A stretch of DNA of 64,000 nt from Catenulispora pinisilvae (GTDB lineage: Bacteria; Actinomycetota; Actinomycetes; Streptomycetales; Catenulisporaceae): contig NZ_JAAFZA010000009.1 of NCBI RefSeq assembly GCF_015356865.1, positions 35,153-99,152 on the forward strand, given 5' to 3'. Each line of letters starts with the position of its first letter. Position 1 is the first letter of the stretch. Below the pieces are notes generated by a model, which had not been told where the DNA came from, did not search any database, and worked only from the letters and a program-made list of their open reading frames with translations. Positions 44,013 through 51,928 of this stretch are shown one piece after another. Made by a program: the position numbers and the translations under genes.

Positions 44013-44813
44013 TCACGCCGGCCGGGTCGCGGTGATGCCGCCGTCGACGTACAGGGTGGTGCCGTGAATCATGCGGGCCTCGTTTGATGCGAGGAAGGCG
44101 ACGGCGTGGGCGATGTCCGCGGGGCTGACGGGGCAGCCGGCCGGGGTTCCGGCCGCCAGCTGCTCGATGATCGCCAGCGCGTGCTCGTTCCCCGGGGTCG
44201 GGGTCACCCCCGGCGCGACGGCGTTGACCCGGACGCCGTGCGGTCCGAACTCGGCCGCCCAGGAACGGGTCATCTGCTCGTCGGCCGCCTTGGTCGCGGT
44301 GTAGAGGGCCGCGTACGGGCTGCCCACGGTGGCCATCCACGATCCGATCGTCACGATCACGCCGGTGCGCCGGTCCGCCATCGCCGGGGCCAGTTCGGCC
44401 ACCAGGATGTGCGGGGCTCGGATGTTGACGGCGAGCATCGCGTCCAGATCCTCGTCCGGCAGGTCGGCTGTGGCCGTGGCCGGGTAGAGGCCGGCGTTGT
44501 TCACCAGGATGTCGACCCGGCCGTTCGCCGCGGCGGCCGCGCGGGCGGCGAAGTCCCGGACCGTGTTCGCGCTGGATGCCAGATCGGCGGCGACGAAGTC
44601 GGCCTTGCCGCCGTCGGCGCGGATCTCCCGCACCACCGCTGTGCCGCGGGACTCGTCGCGTCCGCTGACGATCACGTGCGCGCCGCGGGCCGCCAGCAGA
44701 CGGGCGGTGGCGCGGCCGATGCCGCTCGTCGCCCCCGTGACGATCGCGGCCTGGCCTTGGAACGGGTGCGTGGCAACCGGGAACGGGGATTCTGTCTTCG
44801 GTGTCGTGGTCAT
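44013..44813 (-). CDS. Classical short-chain dehydrogenase/reductase
   Basis: A 266-residue SDR with all classical motifs: VTGATSGIGRATARLL for NAD(P) binding, ILVNNAGLYPA, the catalytic Ser in IGSWMATVGS and Tyr/Lys in YTATKAADE, then VRVNAVAPGVTPTP. The start ATG 44813 gives a short leader before the fold. It is divergent from an XRE/MmyB-type regulator gene 102 bases away, a very common SDR-regulator pairing in actinobacteria; the regulator probably controls it. The substrate is unknown. Confidence 0.93.
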   Translation of the reverse strand: MTTTPKTESPFPVATHPFQGQAAIVTGATSGIGRATARLLAARGAHVIVSGRDESRGTAVVREIRADGGKADFVAADLASSANTVRDFAARAAAAANGRVDILVNNAGLYPATATADLPDEDLDAMLAVNIRAPHILVAELAPAMADRRTGVIVTIGSWMATVGSPYAALYTATKAADEQMTRSWAAEFGPHGVRVNAVAPGVTPTPGNEHALAIIEQLAAGTPAGCPVSPADIAHAVAFLASNEARMIHGTTLYVDGGITATRPA

Positions 44814-44915
44814 GAGTTCATTGCACCGGCGGCTACGGGCTCGCCACCAGGGCGAACGCAACCTAGGCACGCTGTGACCAGGCACGCCGCCGGACGTGGG
44901 ACCTACCATGAGGGC

Positions 44916-45755
44916 ATGGAACGGGATCAGTCGGCTTTTGGTGCTTTCCTGCGGGCCCGCCGGGACCGGATGACCCCCGCGCAGGCGGGGATCACCGCGC
45001 TGCCGGGTCCGCGCCGCGTACCGGGTCTGCGCCGGGAAGAGATGGCCATGCTGGCCTCGATGAGCACCGATCATTACAGCCGGCTGGAGCAGGGCAGGCA
45101 GGCGGCCGTATCGGAATCGGTGCTCAAGGCGCTGACACGGGCGTTGCGTCTGGATGAGACGGAAGCCGCGCACCTGCGCGACCTCGCGGCGCCGTCCGGC
45201 CGGAAGCGCCGTCCGGCGATGGCGGCGCAGCGCGCCGATCCGGGACTTCTGCGGGTGGCCACGGTGTTGGACCACGTTCCGGTGCTGCTCCTCGGCCAGC
45301 GCGGCGAAGTCCTCGCGCGCAACGCGCTGCTCCAGGCGGTACTGGGCGACCCGATGCCGCCCGGCTCGTCGTTCACCGACTATCTGTTCCGCGAACCGCT
45401 GGCGCGGGAGCGGATCGTCAACTGGGCCGACTTCGCCGCGAGTTCCGTCGCGGCCATGCGTATGGAGCTGGGCAGGCATCCCGACGACCAGCGCCTCGTG
45501 GCCGACGTCGAGTGGCTGCGCCGCACCGATCCGGATGTGGCCCGCTGGTGGGACGACCACACGGTGCGCGACTACGCCTCGGTCCGCAAGCAGATCACGC
45601 ATCCCCAGGCGGGCCTGCTCGACTTCAACATCGAGGTGATCACCGCGCCGCATGTCCCGGACCAGTATCTGGTGATCTACACGGTGGAACCGGACTCGGC
45701 GGCCGCACGGGCCCTGCCCTTCCTGGCCAGTTGGGTAACCGCATCGACGCCCTGA
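44916..45755 (+). CDS. XRE-family regulator with MmyB-like ligand domain
   Basis: A 279-residue regulator. The N-terminal helix-turn-helix (about 8-75) includes FGAFLRARRDRMTPAQAGI, VPGLRREEMAMLASMSTDHY and SRLEQGRQAAVSESVLKALT. The C-terminal part is the MmyB-like PAS-related ligand-binding domain (LLGQRGEVLARNALLQAVLG, then NWADFAASSVAAMRMELGRH and WWDDHTVRDYASVRKQITHP). The ATG is 44916. It is divergent from an SDR gene that it likely represses. Confidence 0.92.
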   Translation: MERDQSAFGAFLRARRDRMTPAQAGITALPGPRRVPGLRREEMAMLASMSTDHYSRLEQGRQAAVSESVLKALTRALRLDETEAAHLRDLAAPSGRKRRPAMAAQRADPGLLRVATVLDHVPVLLLGQRGEVLARNALLQAVLGDPMPPGSSFTDYLFREPLARERIVNWADFAASSVAAMRMELGRHPDDQRLVADVEWLRRTDPDVARWWDDHTVRDYASVRKQITHPQAGLLDFNIEVITAPHVPDQYLVIYTVEPDSAAARALPFLASWVTASTP

Positions 45756-45809
45756 CTCCCGTCACACCCCGGTGGAATGTGAGGACAGAGAGCGCAATGA
45801 GCGCCTGCG

Positions 45810-45825
45810 GATAGATATGTCTATC
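45810..45825. promoter_or_regulatory. Palindrome upstream of the DMT transporter gene
   Basis: GATAGA-TATG-TCTATC is a perfect 6-bp inverted repeat about 95 bases before the transporter start. A related AT-rich phrase (ATATGTCTATTG) recurs at 45,918-45,930 over the start codon. It is a candidate operator or promoter element. Confidence 0.4.
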
Positions 45826-45919
45826 GGTATTGGATTCTGGCTGTCGCTGGTCAGGCTGCACCCTGAGCCAGGGCGTGTCCTGTATCGGCGTCGCGGGGGC
45901 AACCGCCATGCTGTGACAT

Positions 45920-46768
45920 ATGTCTATTGCGGTGTCGGTGACGGCTGCGCTCCTGGCCGCCGTGGCCTTTGCCGTCGCGGCTGTGATTCAGCAGGCTGCC
46001 GCTTCGGATGTGCCGGCGTCGGAGTCTTTGCGGCCGGGGTTGTTCCTCTCGCTGGTGCGTCGCCCGGCGTGGGTCGCGGGGGCCGCGCTTGACGTCGCCT
46101 CGTTCGGGATTCAGGGGGTGGCGCTGGCGTTCGGGCCGTTGGTGCTGGTGATGCCGCTGGCTTCGACCGACTTGTTGTTCGCGCTGCCGTTGCTGGCGTG
46201 GCGGCGGGGTCAACGGCTGAATCGGGCCGAGGTGGTGGGGGCGGCTTGTACGGCTGGTGGGATGGCCGCGTTCCTGGTGGCGCTGCCGTCCACGGCCGGG
46301 GCCGGGCTGCCGGGGTTGGCGGATTGGGTGCCGGCGCTGATCGGGGTCGCGGCGGTGGTGGCCGGCTTGCTCGCGGTGGGGATTCGGATGTCCGGCAATG
46401 TGCGGACGGCGTTGTACGCGGCGGCGGCCGGGGCGTTGTTGGCGCTGCTCGACGCGGTGACGAAGAGTGTGGCGGATCTGTTCCGTCACGATGGGCTGGG
46501 GGCGTTGGGGCACTGGGAGCCCTACGCGCTGATCGTCGTCGGGTGCACCGGGCTGATCCTGGTGCAGAGCGCGTACCAGGCCGGATCGCTGGCGGTCAGC
46601 CTGCCGATCATCGACACCGTCGAGCCGGTGGGGTCGGTGGTGATGGGGGCCGTGGTGTTCGAGGAGCCGTTGGCGACGTCGTGGGCCTTGGTCGGGCAAG
46701 TCGCGGCCGGGATGCTCGCGGTCGCCGGGATCGTGATCCTCAGCAGGTCGCCGCTGGTGCGGGAATAA
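45920..46768 (+). CDS. EamA/DMT-superfamily transporter
   Basis: A 282-residue membrane protein with about nine to ten hydrophobic segments in two similar halves, as in the drug/metabolite transporter superfamily (SLLLA-rich first helix AVSVTAALLAAVAFAVAAVI, second half from ALYAAAAGALLALLDAV). The conserved late segment IIDTVEPVGSVVMGAVVFEE is typical of EamA proteins. ATG 45920. The substrate is unknown. A small GTG-started gene follows after 39 bases in the same direction. Confidence 0.86.
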   Translation: MSIAVSVTAALLAAVAFAVAAVIQQAAASDVPASESLRPGLFLSLVRRPAWVAGAALDVASFGIQGVALAFGPLVLVMPLASTDLLFALPLLAWRRGQRLNRAEVVGAACTAGGMAAFLVALPSTAGAGLPGLADWVPALIGVAAVVAGLLAVGIRMSGNVRTALYAAAAGALLALLDAVTKSVADLFRHDGLGALGHWEPYALIVVGCTGLILVQSAYQAGSLAVSLPIIDTVEPVGSVVMGAVVFEEPLATSWALVGQVAAGMLAVAGIVILSRSPLVRE

Positions 46769-46807
46769 CATTGAGGGAAACGTCATCGATGGGGAGTAGG
46801 GATCGAC

Positions 46808-47230
46808 GTGGCATCGGATATCGACGATCTGGTCCGGCAGGTCGAGTTCCCGGATGACTACGACCAGGCCTCCGAGGCGCTCATCGAGCTGGTGAGCCTG
46901 GATCCGGGCACCGGCGCGCGGGTGGCGTTGAGGGTCCTCCAGGACGACATCGGCGACGTGTTCCTGCGCGGATTCGCCTTCGACCTGCTGTATCGGGCCG
47001 ATCAGGCGGCGGCCGTAGAGCTCATCGAGCAGAGCGCGAGTACCTGCGAGCCGCACGTCTTCGCCGAGATGCTGACGGAGGTCGCGGCGGACGAGGCGCT
47101 GGCGGCGGACTCGGATGAGGTGCGGCGAGCTGTCGCGTCCTTGCGGTCGGCGCTCAAGGCTCGAACGGCCGGCGATCTGGAGGAGATCAGCGGCAGCGTC
47201 GACATGTTCTTCGAGGCTTACGGACGCTGA
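46808..47230 (+). CDS. Small acidic helical protein of unknown function
   Basis: A 140-residue, strongly acidic, all-helical-looking protein without a signal peptide. Phrases such as ALIELVSLDPGTGARVALRV and GFAFDLLYRADQAAAVELIE resemble HEAT/ARM-type helical pairs, seen in many immunity-like or scaffold proteins. It starts at GTG 46808 after GGGAGTAGGGA. It converges with a lipoprotein gene 27 bases away. The function is unknown. Confidence 0.65.
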   Translation: MASDIDDLVRQVEFPDDYDQASEALIELVSLDPGTGARVALRVLQDDIGDVFLRGFAFDLLYRADQAAAVELIEQSASTCEPHVFAEMLTEVAADEALAADSDEVRRAVASLRSALKARTAGDLEEISGSVDMFFEAYGR

Positions 47231-47257
47231 GCGGTTCGATAGGCGCCGCCTAAGGAC

Positions 47258-47794
47258 TCAGCTGGTCGTAGGGCTGCATTGAAGAGTGACAGTCCATCCT
47301 CCGACGCCACCTGGCACGTCGACCTGCTGAGTGGCACAAGTCAGGGAGGTGGCGCCAGCTTGCAGGTCGGCGGAAATCCGAAAAGTTCCCGGTTTGACCC
47401 ACAGCACCGCTGTATCTCCTTCGGAGAAGCCGGTGGAGCGGGGATCACCACCGTGCGTCAGATCGGTGACGACCACCGAGCCGCCTAGTGCCGTGCTATA
47501 GCCGCCGACGGCTATGGTCAGGTCGACCATGCCTGGTGCGGGCGAGTCAGCGTCGGAGGATGAGTCAGCGTCGGAGGATGACGCGGCGCCGGAGGACGAT
47601 GCGGTGGAGGATGACGCGGTGGAGGATGAAGCGGGTACGCCGGGTGCTGACAGTCCACCCGAGCTGTTGGTGATGCCTATGGTGCCTGCTGAGGAGCATC
47701 CGGCGGTTATCGCCGCCGCTACCCGCGGCCACACGTAGGCGCCGCGCACGTTGGACGTGAACCTGGGCTTGCTATGACGCAGAATCCTGTCCAT
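47258..47794 (-). CDS. Putative small lipoprotein with Ser/Asp-rich linker
   Basis: A 178-residue protein. The N-terminus has a basic stretch, then VWPRVAAAITAGCSSAG, a plausible lipobox with the lipidated Cys near residue 33. A low-complexity linker of Ser/Ala/Asp (SSSTASSST, SSSDADSSSDADS) follows, coded by short GAGGATGA-type DNA repeats at about 47,549-47,635. The C-terminal 85 residues look like a small beta-sandwich (MVDLTIAVGGYSTALGGSVV, then WKPG-like LWVKPGTFRISADL and a Cys pair). ATG 47794 follows AAGGAAG. The function is unknown. Confidence 0.65.
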   Translation of the reverse strand: MDRILRHSKPRFTSNVRGAYVWPRVAAAITAGCSSAGTIGITNSSGGLSAPGVPASSSTASSSTASSSGAASSSDADSSSDADSPAPGMVDLTIAVGGYSTALGGSVVVTDLTHGGDPRSTGFSEGDTAVLWVKPGTFRISADLQAGATSLTCATQQVDVPGGVGGWTVTLQCSPTTS

Positions 47795-47947
47795 CGGACT
47801 TCCTTATTCAGACGGCGCGTTGACGCAACGCGTGCCGGAGTCTAGGTAGCCATGCTCGGGACCGGTCCTGGGCTCCAGCCTTGACAGCGCGGGTGGTGTC
47901 ATTGGGCGGCGTGTGGTGGATCTTGGCGCTTGCGTCGTAGAAGGCTT

Positions 47948-48724
47948 CTAAGCCGCCGCAACCTCTTCATCGTCCCCCTGGAACAGCGCGAAAACCGCCC
48001 CCTGCGGGTCGCGCAGCGTCGCGAAGTGCCCGGTGCCGGGCAGATGAAAGGGCTCGGTCAGAGTCTGGGCTCCGAGTTCGGCCGCGTGTTGGGCCTTGGC
48101 AGCGGCATCCTCCGCGCGGAAGTACGGCAGCCAGTGCGCGGGTGTGTTCTCGGGGGTGCCGCCGGCGTTCATGTCCTGGATGCCGCCGAAGTGGTGGTCG
48201 CCGATGCTCAGGTGCGGGTAGGGGTCGGCGCTGATGGACCAGCCGAACAGGGACTGGTAGAAGGCGGTCGCTGTGGGGACGTCGCGGGTGGCCAGTTCCA
48301 CCCAGCACGCCGCGCCGGGCTCGTCCCACCGGCCGAAGCCGTGGAAGGCGCGGGGCTGCCAGATGCTGAACATGGCGCCGGTGGGGTCGCGCAGGACTGA
48401 GAAGCGGCCGCTGTCGAAGATGTCCATGGGCGCCATGACCACGGTGCCGCCCTCGTCGGCGGCGCGCGCCGCGACGTCGTCGCTGTCCAGGACGGCGAAG
48501 GAGACGGTCCACGCCACCGGTTGGCCCGGGGCGTAGAGGGGTGACAGGGCTGCTGTCGGGGCGTCGTCCAGGGCGGCGGTGGTGTAGCCGCCGGCTTCGG
48601 CGCGCGGGTCGGTCGTGAAGGTCCAGCCGAGCAGGGAGCCGTAGAACTGGCTGGATCTCGGCACGTCGGAGGTGCCCAGCTCGACCCAGCACGGGGCGCT
48701 GATGACGGCTTCGGTCGGCTTCAC
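47948..48724 (-). CDS. Two-domain VOC (glyoxalase/bleomycin-resistance-like) protein
   Basis: A 258-residue protein of two similar vicinal-oxygen-chelate modules: CWVELGTSDVPRSSQFYGSL with FSVLRDPTGAMFSIWQP, and CWVELATRDVPTATAFYQSL with FATLRDPQGAVFALFQG. This architecture is common in actinobacteria as stress or antibiotic-binding proteins or hydroxylase-like enzymes, but the reaction is unknown. GTG 48724 with GAGGAGG upstream is the chosen start; longer frames add unrelated residues. Confidence 0.86.
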   Translation of the reverse strand: MKPTEAVISAPCWVELGTSDVPRSSQFYGSLLGWTFTTDPRAEAGGYTTAALDDAPTAALSPLYAPGQPVAWTVSFAVLDSDDVAARAADEGGTVVMAPMDIFDSGRFSVLRDPTGAMFSIWQPRAFHGFGRWDEPGAACWVELATRDVPTATAFYQSLFGWSISADPYPHLSIGDHHFGGIQDMNAGGTPENTPAHWLPYFRAEDAAAKAQHAAELGAQTLTEPFHLPGTGHFATLRDPQGAVFALFQGDDEEVAAA

Positions 48725-48893
48725 GGGACGGCCTCCTCGCCGGTGCTGCGCTTGCCCCCGCCGGCCACGTTTCCACCTCGCGCGGGCGGGCGCGAGCGGA
48801 ATCGGCCATCCGTTCATCCGTTCAGCGCAAGCGATTCGTGTCTGAGGGCACTGATCGCCCAAAGTGGGGCCCGACTTCGGCAATCTCGGGCGG

Positions 48894-50354
48894 ATGGATC
48901 TGACCTTGGCCACACGGTTCTCGGCAACGGCGGCGGCGATCGGGCTGGTCGGCGGGGCGTTCGTGGCGTTACCGGCGGGCGTCGCGGCGGCGACCGCGCC
49001 CGCGGCTCACCCGGCCGCGCGTCCAGGCGGGCATCCGGCCCAGCGCCCGGCCGCCTTCGCCGCGCCAAAGGCCGCCGAGGGGGCGGTCCCGGCCGGGTCC
49101 ATCCCCTTCTCGGTCGCCGATCCGGACACGGCGCCGCGGCCGGTGGTGACCGTCGAGATCGGCGGGGTGCAGCTGCTGTTGCTGCTGGACACCGGCTCCA
49201 CCGGCATCCGCGTGGTGGCCGACAAGATCCCGTCCAGCGCGGTGGCGGTCACCGGGGCGGCGCGCGCTTACGGCTACGGCAGCGGCATCCAGCTGCACGG
49301 CGACCAGGCGAACGCCGACGTGGTCCTGGCCGGTTACCACACCGGTCCGCTGCCGATCGAGCTGGTCCGCTCCACTGACTGCTTCGCCGACAAGCCGGAC
49401 TGCCCGGCCGCGCACGGGGTCAAGCCCGCGATGTTCGGGGGAGTGCTCGACGGGATCATGGGGGTCAGCCCCGAGGAGATCTCCGGCCTGGTCAACCCGC
49501 TGTGGGGGGTGCAGGACCCGGCTGGGAACCACATCGGGCGGCAGTTCGCGGTGCGGTACGACCCGGCGCAGGTCAGCGGCGAGATCCTGCTGAACGTGCC
49601 CGCCGCCGGCTACGGCCTGGCGCAGCTGCCCCGGACGCCCCCGCTCAACCACAAGCGCTCCCGCCCGGCGAGCGCGGCGAACCCGGCGAAGCCGCCGTCC
49701 TGGAACCCGCGCGCCGTCCAGACCTGCGTCGAGGGCACCGGCCTGGCGAAGACCTGCGGCCCGGCGATGTTCGACTCCGGCACCCCCGAGTTCGCGCTCA
49801 ACGTGCCCGGCGCCCCGGCCGCGACCTGGCCCGCCGGGCGTTCCCTGACCGTCGGCGTCCCGGCGGCCCGCTGGTCTGCCACCTACAGCACCGGCGCCGG
49901 GACCGGCGTCACCGTGGCCGACGCGCCCTCGACCGACACCTCCGGCACCCTGATCGGGCTTCCGGCGTTCGCCCAGGGGCCGATCCGCTTCGACCTCGCC
50001 GCCGGTACGGTCGGCTTCCCGGTGCCCGGCGCGTCGGCGGGTGCGGTGCCCGCGCCGCAGCAGCGCGGCCTGGTCCAGGCGGCCCCGGCCTCCGCGGCTC
50101 CAGCGGCCGTCGCCGCAGTGCAGCATGCTGCGACGACACAGCACCCGGCGGCGCCCCACACGAAGACCACGAAGGTCGCCAAGCGGCAGCCATCCAGCCA
50201 GCCGTTCCACAAGACCGGCAAGAAGGCGCGCAGCCTGCCCGACACCGGCGTCCCGCTGTCGGCGGCCCTCGGCGCGGTCACCGCGTTGACCGCCCTGCTG
50301 GCCGGTATCGGCACCGTCCTGGCGGCCCGCCGCCGCCCCGACCACGAGGCCTGA
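48894..50354 (+). CDS. LPXTG-anchored pepsin-like (aspartic protease fold) surface protein
   Basis: A 486-residue cell-wall protein. A signal peptide ends near VAAAT (about residue 33). Two aspartic-protease-type active-site motifs are seen: LLLDTGSTGIRVVA (Asp 99) and AMFDSGTPEFALN (Asp 294), the bilobal spacing of pepsin-like enzymes. A Pro/Ala/Thr/Lys-rich wall-spanning region follows. The end is a textbook sorting signal: LPDTG at 448-452, a hydrophobic stretch (LGAVTALTALLAGIG) and a basic tail RRRPDHEA. A sortase, not in the window, would link it to peptidoglycan. Start: ATG 48894 rather than GTG 48864, for the better signal peptide. Confidence 0.85.
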   Translation: MDLTLATRFSATAAAIGLVGGAFVALPAGVAAATAPAAHPAARPGGHPAQRPAAFAAPKAAEGAVPAGSIPFSVADPDTAPRPVVTVEIGGVQLLLLLDTGSTGIRVVADKIPSSAVAVTGAARAYGYGSGIQLHGDQANADVVLAGYHTGPLPIELVRSTDCFADKPDCPAAHGVKPAMFGGVLDGIMGVSPEEISGLVNPLWGVQDPAGNHIGRQFAVRYDPAQVSGEILLNVPAAGYGLAQLPRTPPLNHKRSRPASAANPAKPPSWNPRAVQTCVEGTGLAKTCGPAMFDSGTPEFALNVPGAPAATWPAGRSLTVGVPAARWSATYSTGAGTGVTVADAPSTDTSGTLIGLPAFAQGPIRFDLAAGTVGFPVPGASAGAVPAPQQRGLVQAAPASAAPAAVAAVQHAATTQHPAAPHTKTTKVAKRQPSSQPFHKTGKKARSLPDTGVPLSAALGAVTALTALLAGIGTVLAARRRPDHEA

Positions 50355-50364
50355 TCTGTACAGA

Positions 50365-50425
50365 TTGGCCCGCACAGCTAGACCTTGACCTGCACAGCTT
50401 GGCCTGCACAGCTTGACCCGCACAC
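50365..50425. repeat. Short 14-bp direct repeats after the LPXTG gene
   Basis: Four copies of TTGRCCYGCACAGC (first copy at 50365, then three head to tail from 50385) fill the gap between convergent genes. Their role is unknown. Confidence 0.7.
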
Positions 50426-50430
50426 GTCAG

Positions 50431-50682
50431 CTAGTCATCCGACGCTAACCCGCCGACGTCCGGTTGATGGATCCTATGATGATCTGGACGGCACCCGAAC
50501 AGCGACCACTTGTGACCGTCGCAGAGCTCGGTGGGCAGGGCGTGACGAACCGCGGCGGTAGGTGACGCCGGGGCGGCGACGGCGGCCGCCGCGCTGACGG
50601 CGGTCAGTGGGACCAGCGAAACGACAATGGCGCAGTTGAACGCCAGGCGTGCGGCCCTGCGGGGTCTAATGAGAACCTTCAT
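50431..50682 (-). CDS. Possible small secreted peptide
   Basis: An 83-residue frame from ATG 50682 has a credible signal peptide (VLIRPRRAARLAFNCAIVV, cleavage near AVAAP). The mature region is about 40 residues, with two Cys (TELCDGHKWSLFGCRPDHH) that could form a disulfide, and it is His-rich. It has no strong ribosome site. A secreted signalling or antimicrobial-type peptide is possible; it may also be non-coding. Confidence 0.42.
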   Translation of the reverse strand: MKVLIRPRRAARLAFNCAIVVSLVPLTAVSAAAAVAAPASPTAAVRHALPTELCDGHKWSLFGCRPDHHRIHQPDVGGLASDD

Positions 50683-50822
50683 GACGTCCAGGGTCGCGAT
50701 CCGCACCGACGAATGCCGCATCCGTTGCGCCGAATGGATGGCGGCTTCGGCGTGTCGGGGATGATCGCGTGCCCAGGCTCGTTCGGCGTTGCAGGACAAG
50801 TTTCCTTCAGGAGGAGTGCGGC

Positions 50823-51821
50823 ATGCGGATTCTCGTCGTCGGAGCCGGGGCCACCGGCGGGTATTTCGGCGGGCGGCTGGCTCAGGCCGGGCGGGACGTG
50901 ACGTTCCTGGTCCGCCCGGGCCGGGCCCGAAAGCTGCGCGAGCGCGGCCTGCGCATCGTCGGGCTCGGCGAGCAGACGGTGCTGGAGCCCAAGCTGGTCA
51001 CCGCCGATGCCCTAACGGGCCCCTATGACCTGGTGCTGTTCACGGTGAAGGAGTCCGGGCTGCTCGGAGCGGTGGCGGACATGGCGCCCGCCGTCGGCCC
51101 GGACACCCTGATCGTTCCGGTGCTCAACGGTATGCGGCAGATCGATGTGCTGGTCGAGCGGTTCGGCGAGGCCGCCGTGCTCGGCGGCATCGCCTACGTC
51201 ATGACCACGATCGATGCCGAGGGCGACATCCTGCGCCTGGACGGCATGCACCGGCTCGTCTACGGCCGGCGGGACGGCAGCGTCGACGAGCGGGTCTCGG
51301 CGGTGCACGCCGCGCTGTCCGACGCCGGGTTCGACACCGCGCTGTCCGAGCGGATCCTGTCGGGCATGTGGGCGAAGTGGACGTTCATCGCCACGCTCGG
51401 TGCGGTGTGCGTGCTCGGCGACGGGAGCGTCGCCGAGGTGGCGGCGGTCGCCGGCGGCCAGGCCCTGGCCTTGGCGGTGCTCGCGGAGGGCGCGTCGGTC
51501 GCGGCGGCGGCCGGGCATCCGGTGTCGGAGAAGGAGCTCGAACTTGTTCGCGGCATGCTGACGACGGCCGGGAACGACGGCACGTCCTCGCTGTTCCGCG
51601 ACCTGAGCGCCGGGCTGCCGGTCGAGGCCGAGCAGATCTTCGGCGACCTGGTGGCCTCGGCCGAGGCGCTGGGCGTCGCGGTGCCCTTGATGGCGGCGGT
51701 CGCGGTCCGGCTGCGGGTGCACAACGCACGGCTGGACGCTGCACGGCTGGACGCTGAGCGGCTGGACACTGAGCAACTGGACACTGAGCAACTGGACGAC
51801 GTGCGGGTGGCCGGCGCGTAA
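50823..51821 (+). CDS. panE: Ketopantoate reductase-like protein (ApbA/PanE family)
   Basis: A 332-residue protein. The N-terminus is the PanE Rossmann motif (MRILVVGAGATGGYFGGRLA). KESGLLGAV carries the Lys of the KxY/KE-type active site (VLFTVKESG), and VPVLNGMRQID the Asn; WAKWTFIATLGAVC begins the C-terminal helical domain with Glu/Lys residues. PanE makes pantoate for coenzyme A; paralogues reduce other 2-oxo acids. The last 25 residues are five tandem 5-residue repeats (RLDAA/RLDTE type) not found in the family. The ATG is 50823 after AGGAGG. Confidence 0.85.
   Translation: MRILVVGAGATGGYFGGRLAQAGRDVTFLVRPGRARKLRERGLRIVGLGEQTVLEPKLVTADALTGPYDLVLFTVKESGLLGAVADMAPAVGPDTLIVPVLNGMRQIDVLVERFGEAAVLGGIAYVMTTIDAEGDILRLDGMHRLVYGRRDGSVDERVSAVHAALSDAGFDTALSERILSGMWAKWTFIATLGAVCVLGDGSVAEVAAVAGGQALALAVLAEGASVAAAAGHPVSEKELELVRGMLTTAGNDGTSSLFRDLSAGLPVEAEQIFGDLVASAEALGVAVPLMAAVAVRLRVHNARLDAARLDAERLDTEQLDTEQLDDVRVAGA
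51726..51800 (+). repeat. Five 15-bp tandem repeats in the 3' end of the PanE-like gene
   Basis: Units of GCACGGCTGGACGCT and variants (GAGCGGCTGGACACT, GAGCAACTGGACACT) repeat five times in frame, each coding for five residues. It is a recent expansion in a conserved gene. Confidence 0.85.
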
Positions 51822-51928
51822 GGGCTTTGTGTTCGTTCGCTGTGGCCGGGCGGAGTATCGACGCATAGATATGCGTGACCAGTTAGCCTCCTCGGTATAG
51901 GGGCGCTCGGATCCGGGCGGAGGGGGTC

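Noticed and set aside
45772..46092. A 106-residue frame starting at the MSIGIG phrase before the DMT transporter gene
   Set aside because: It overlaps the transporter gene out of frame and is low complexity after 40 residues.
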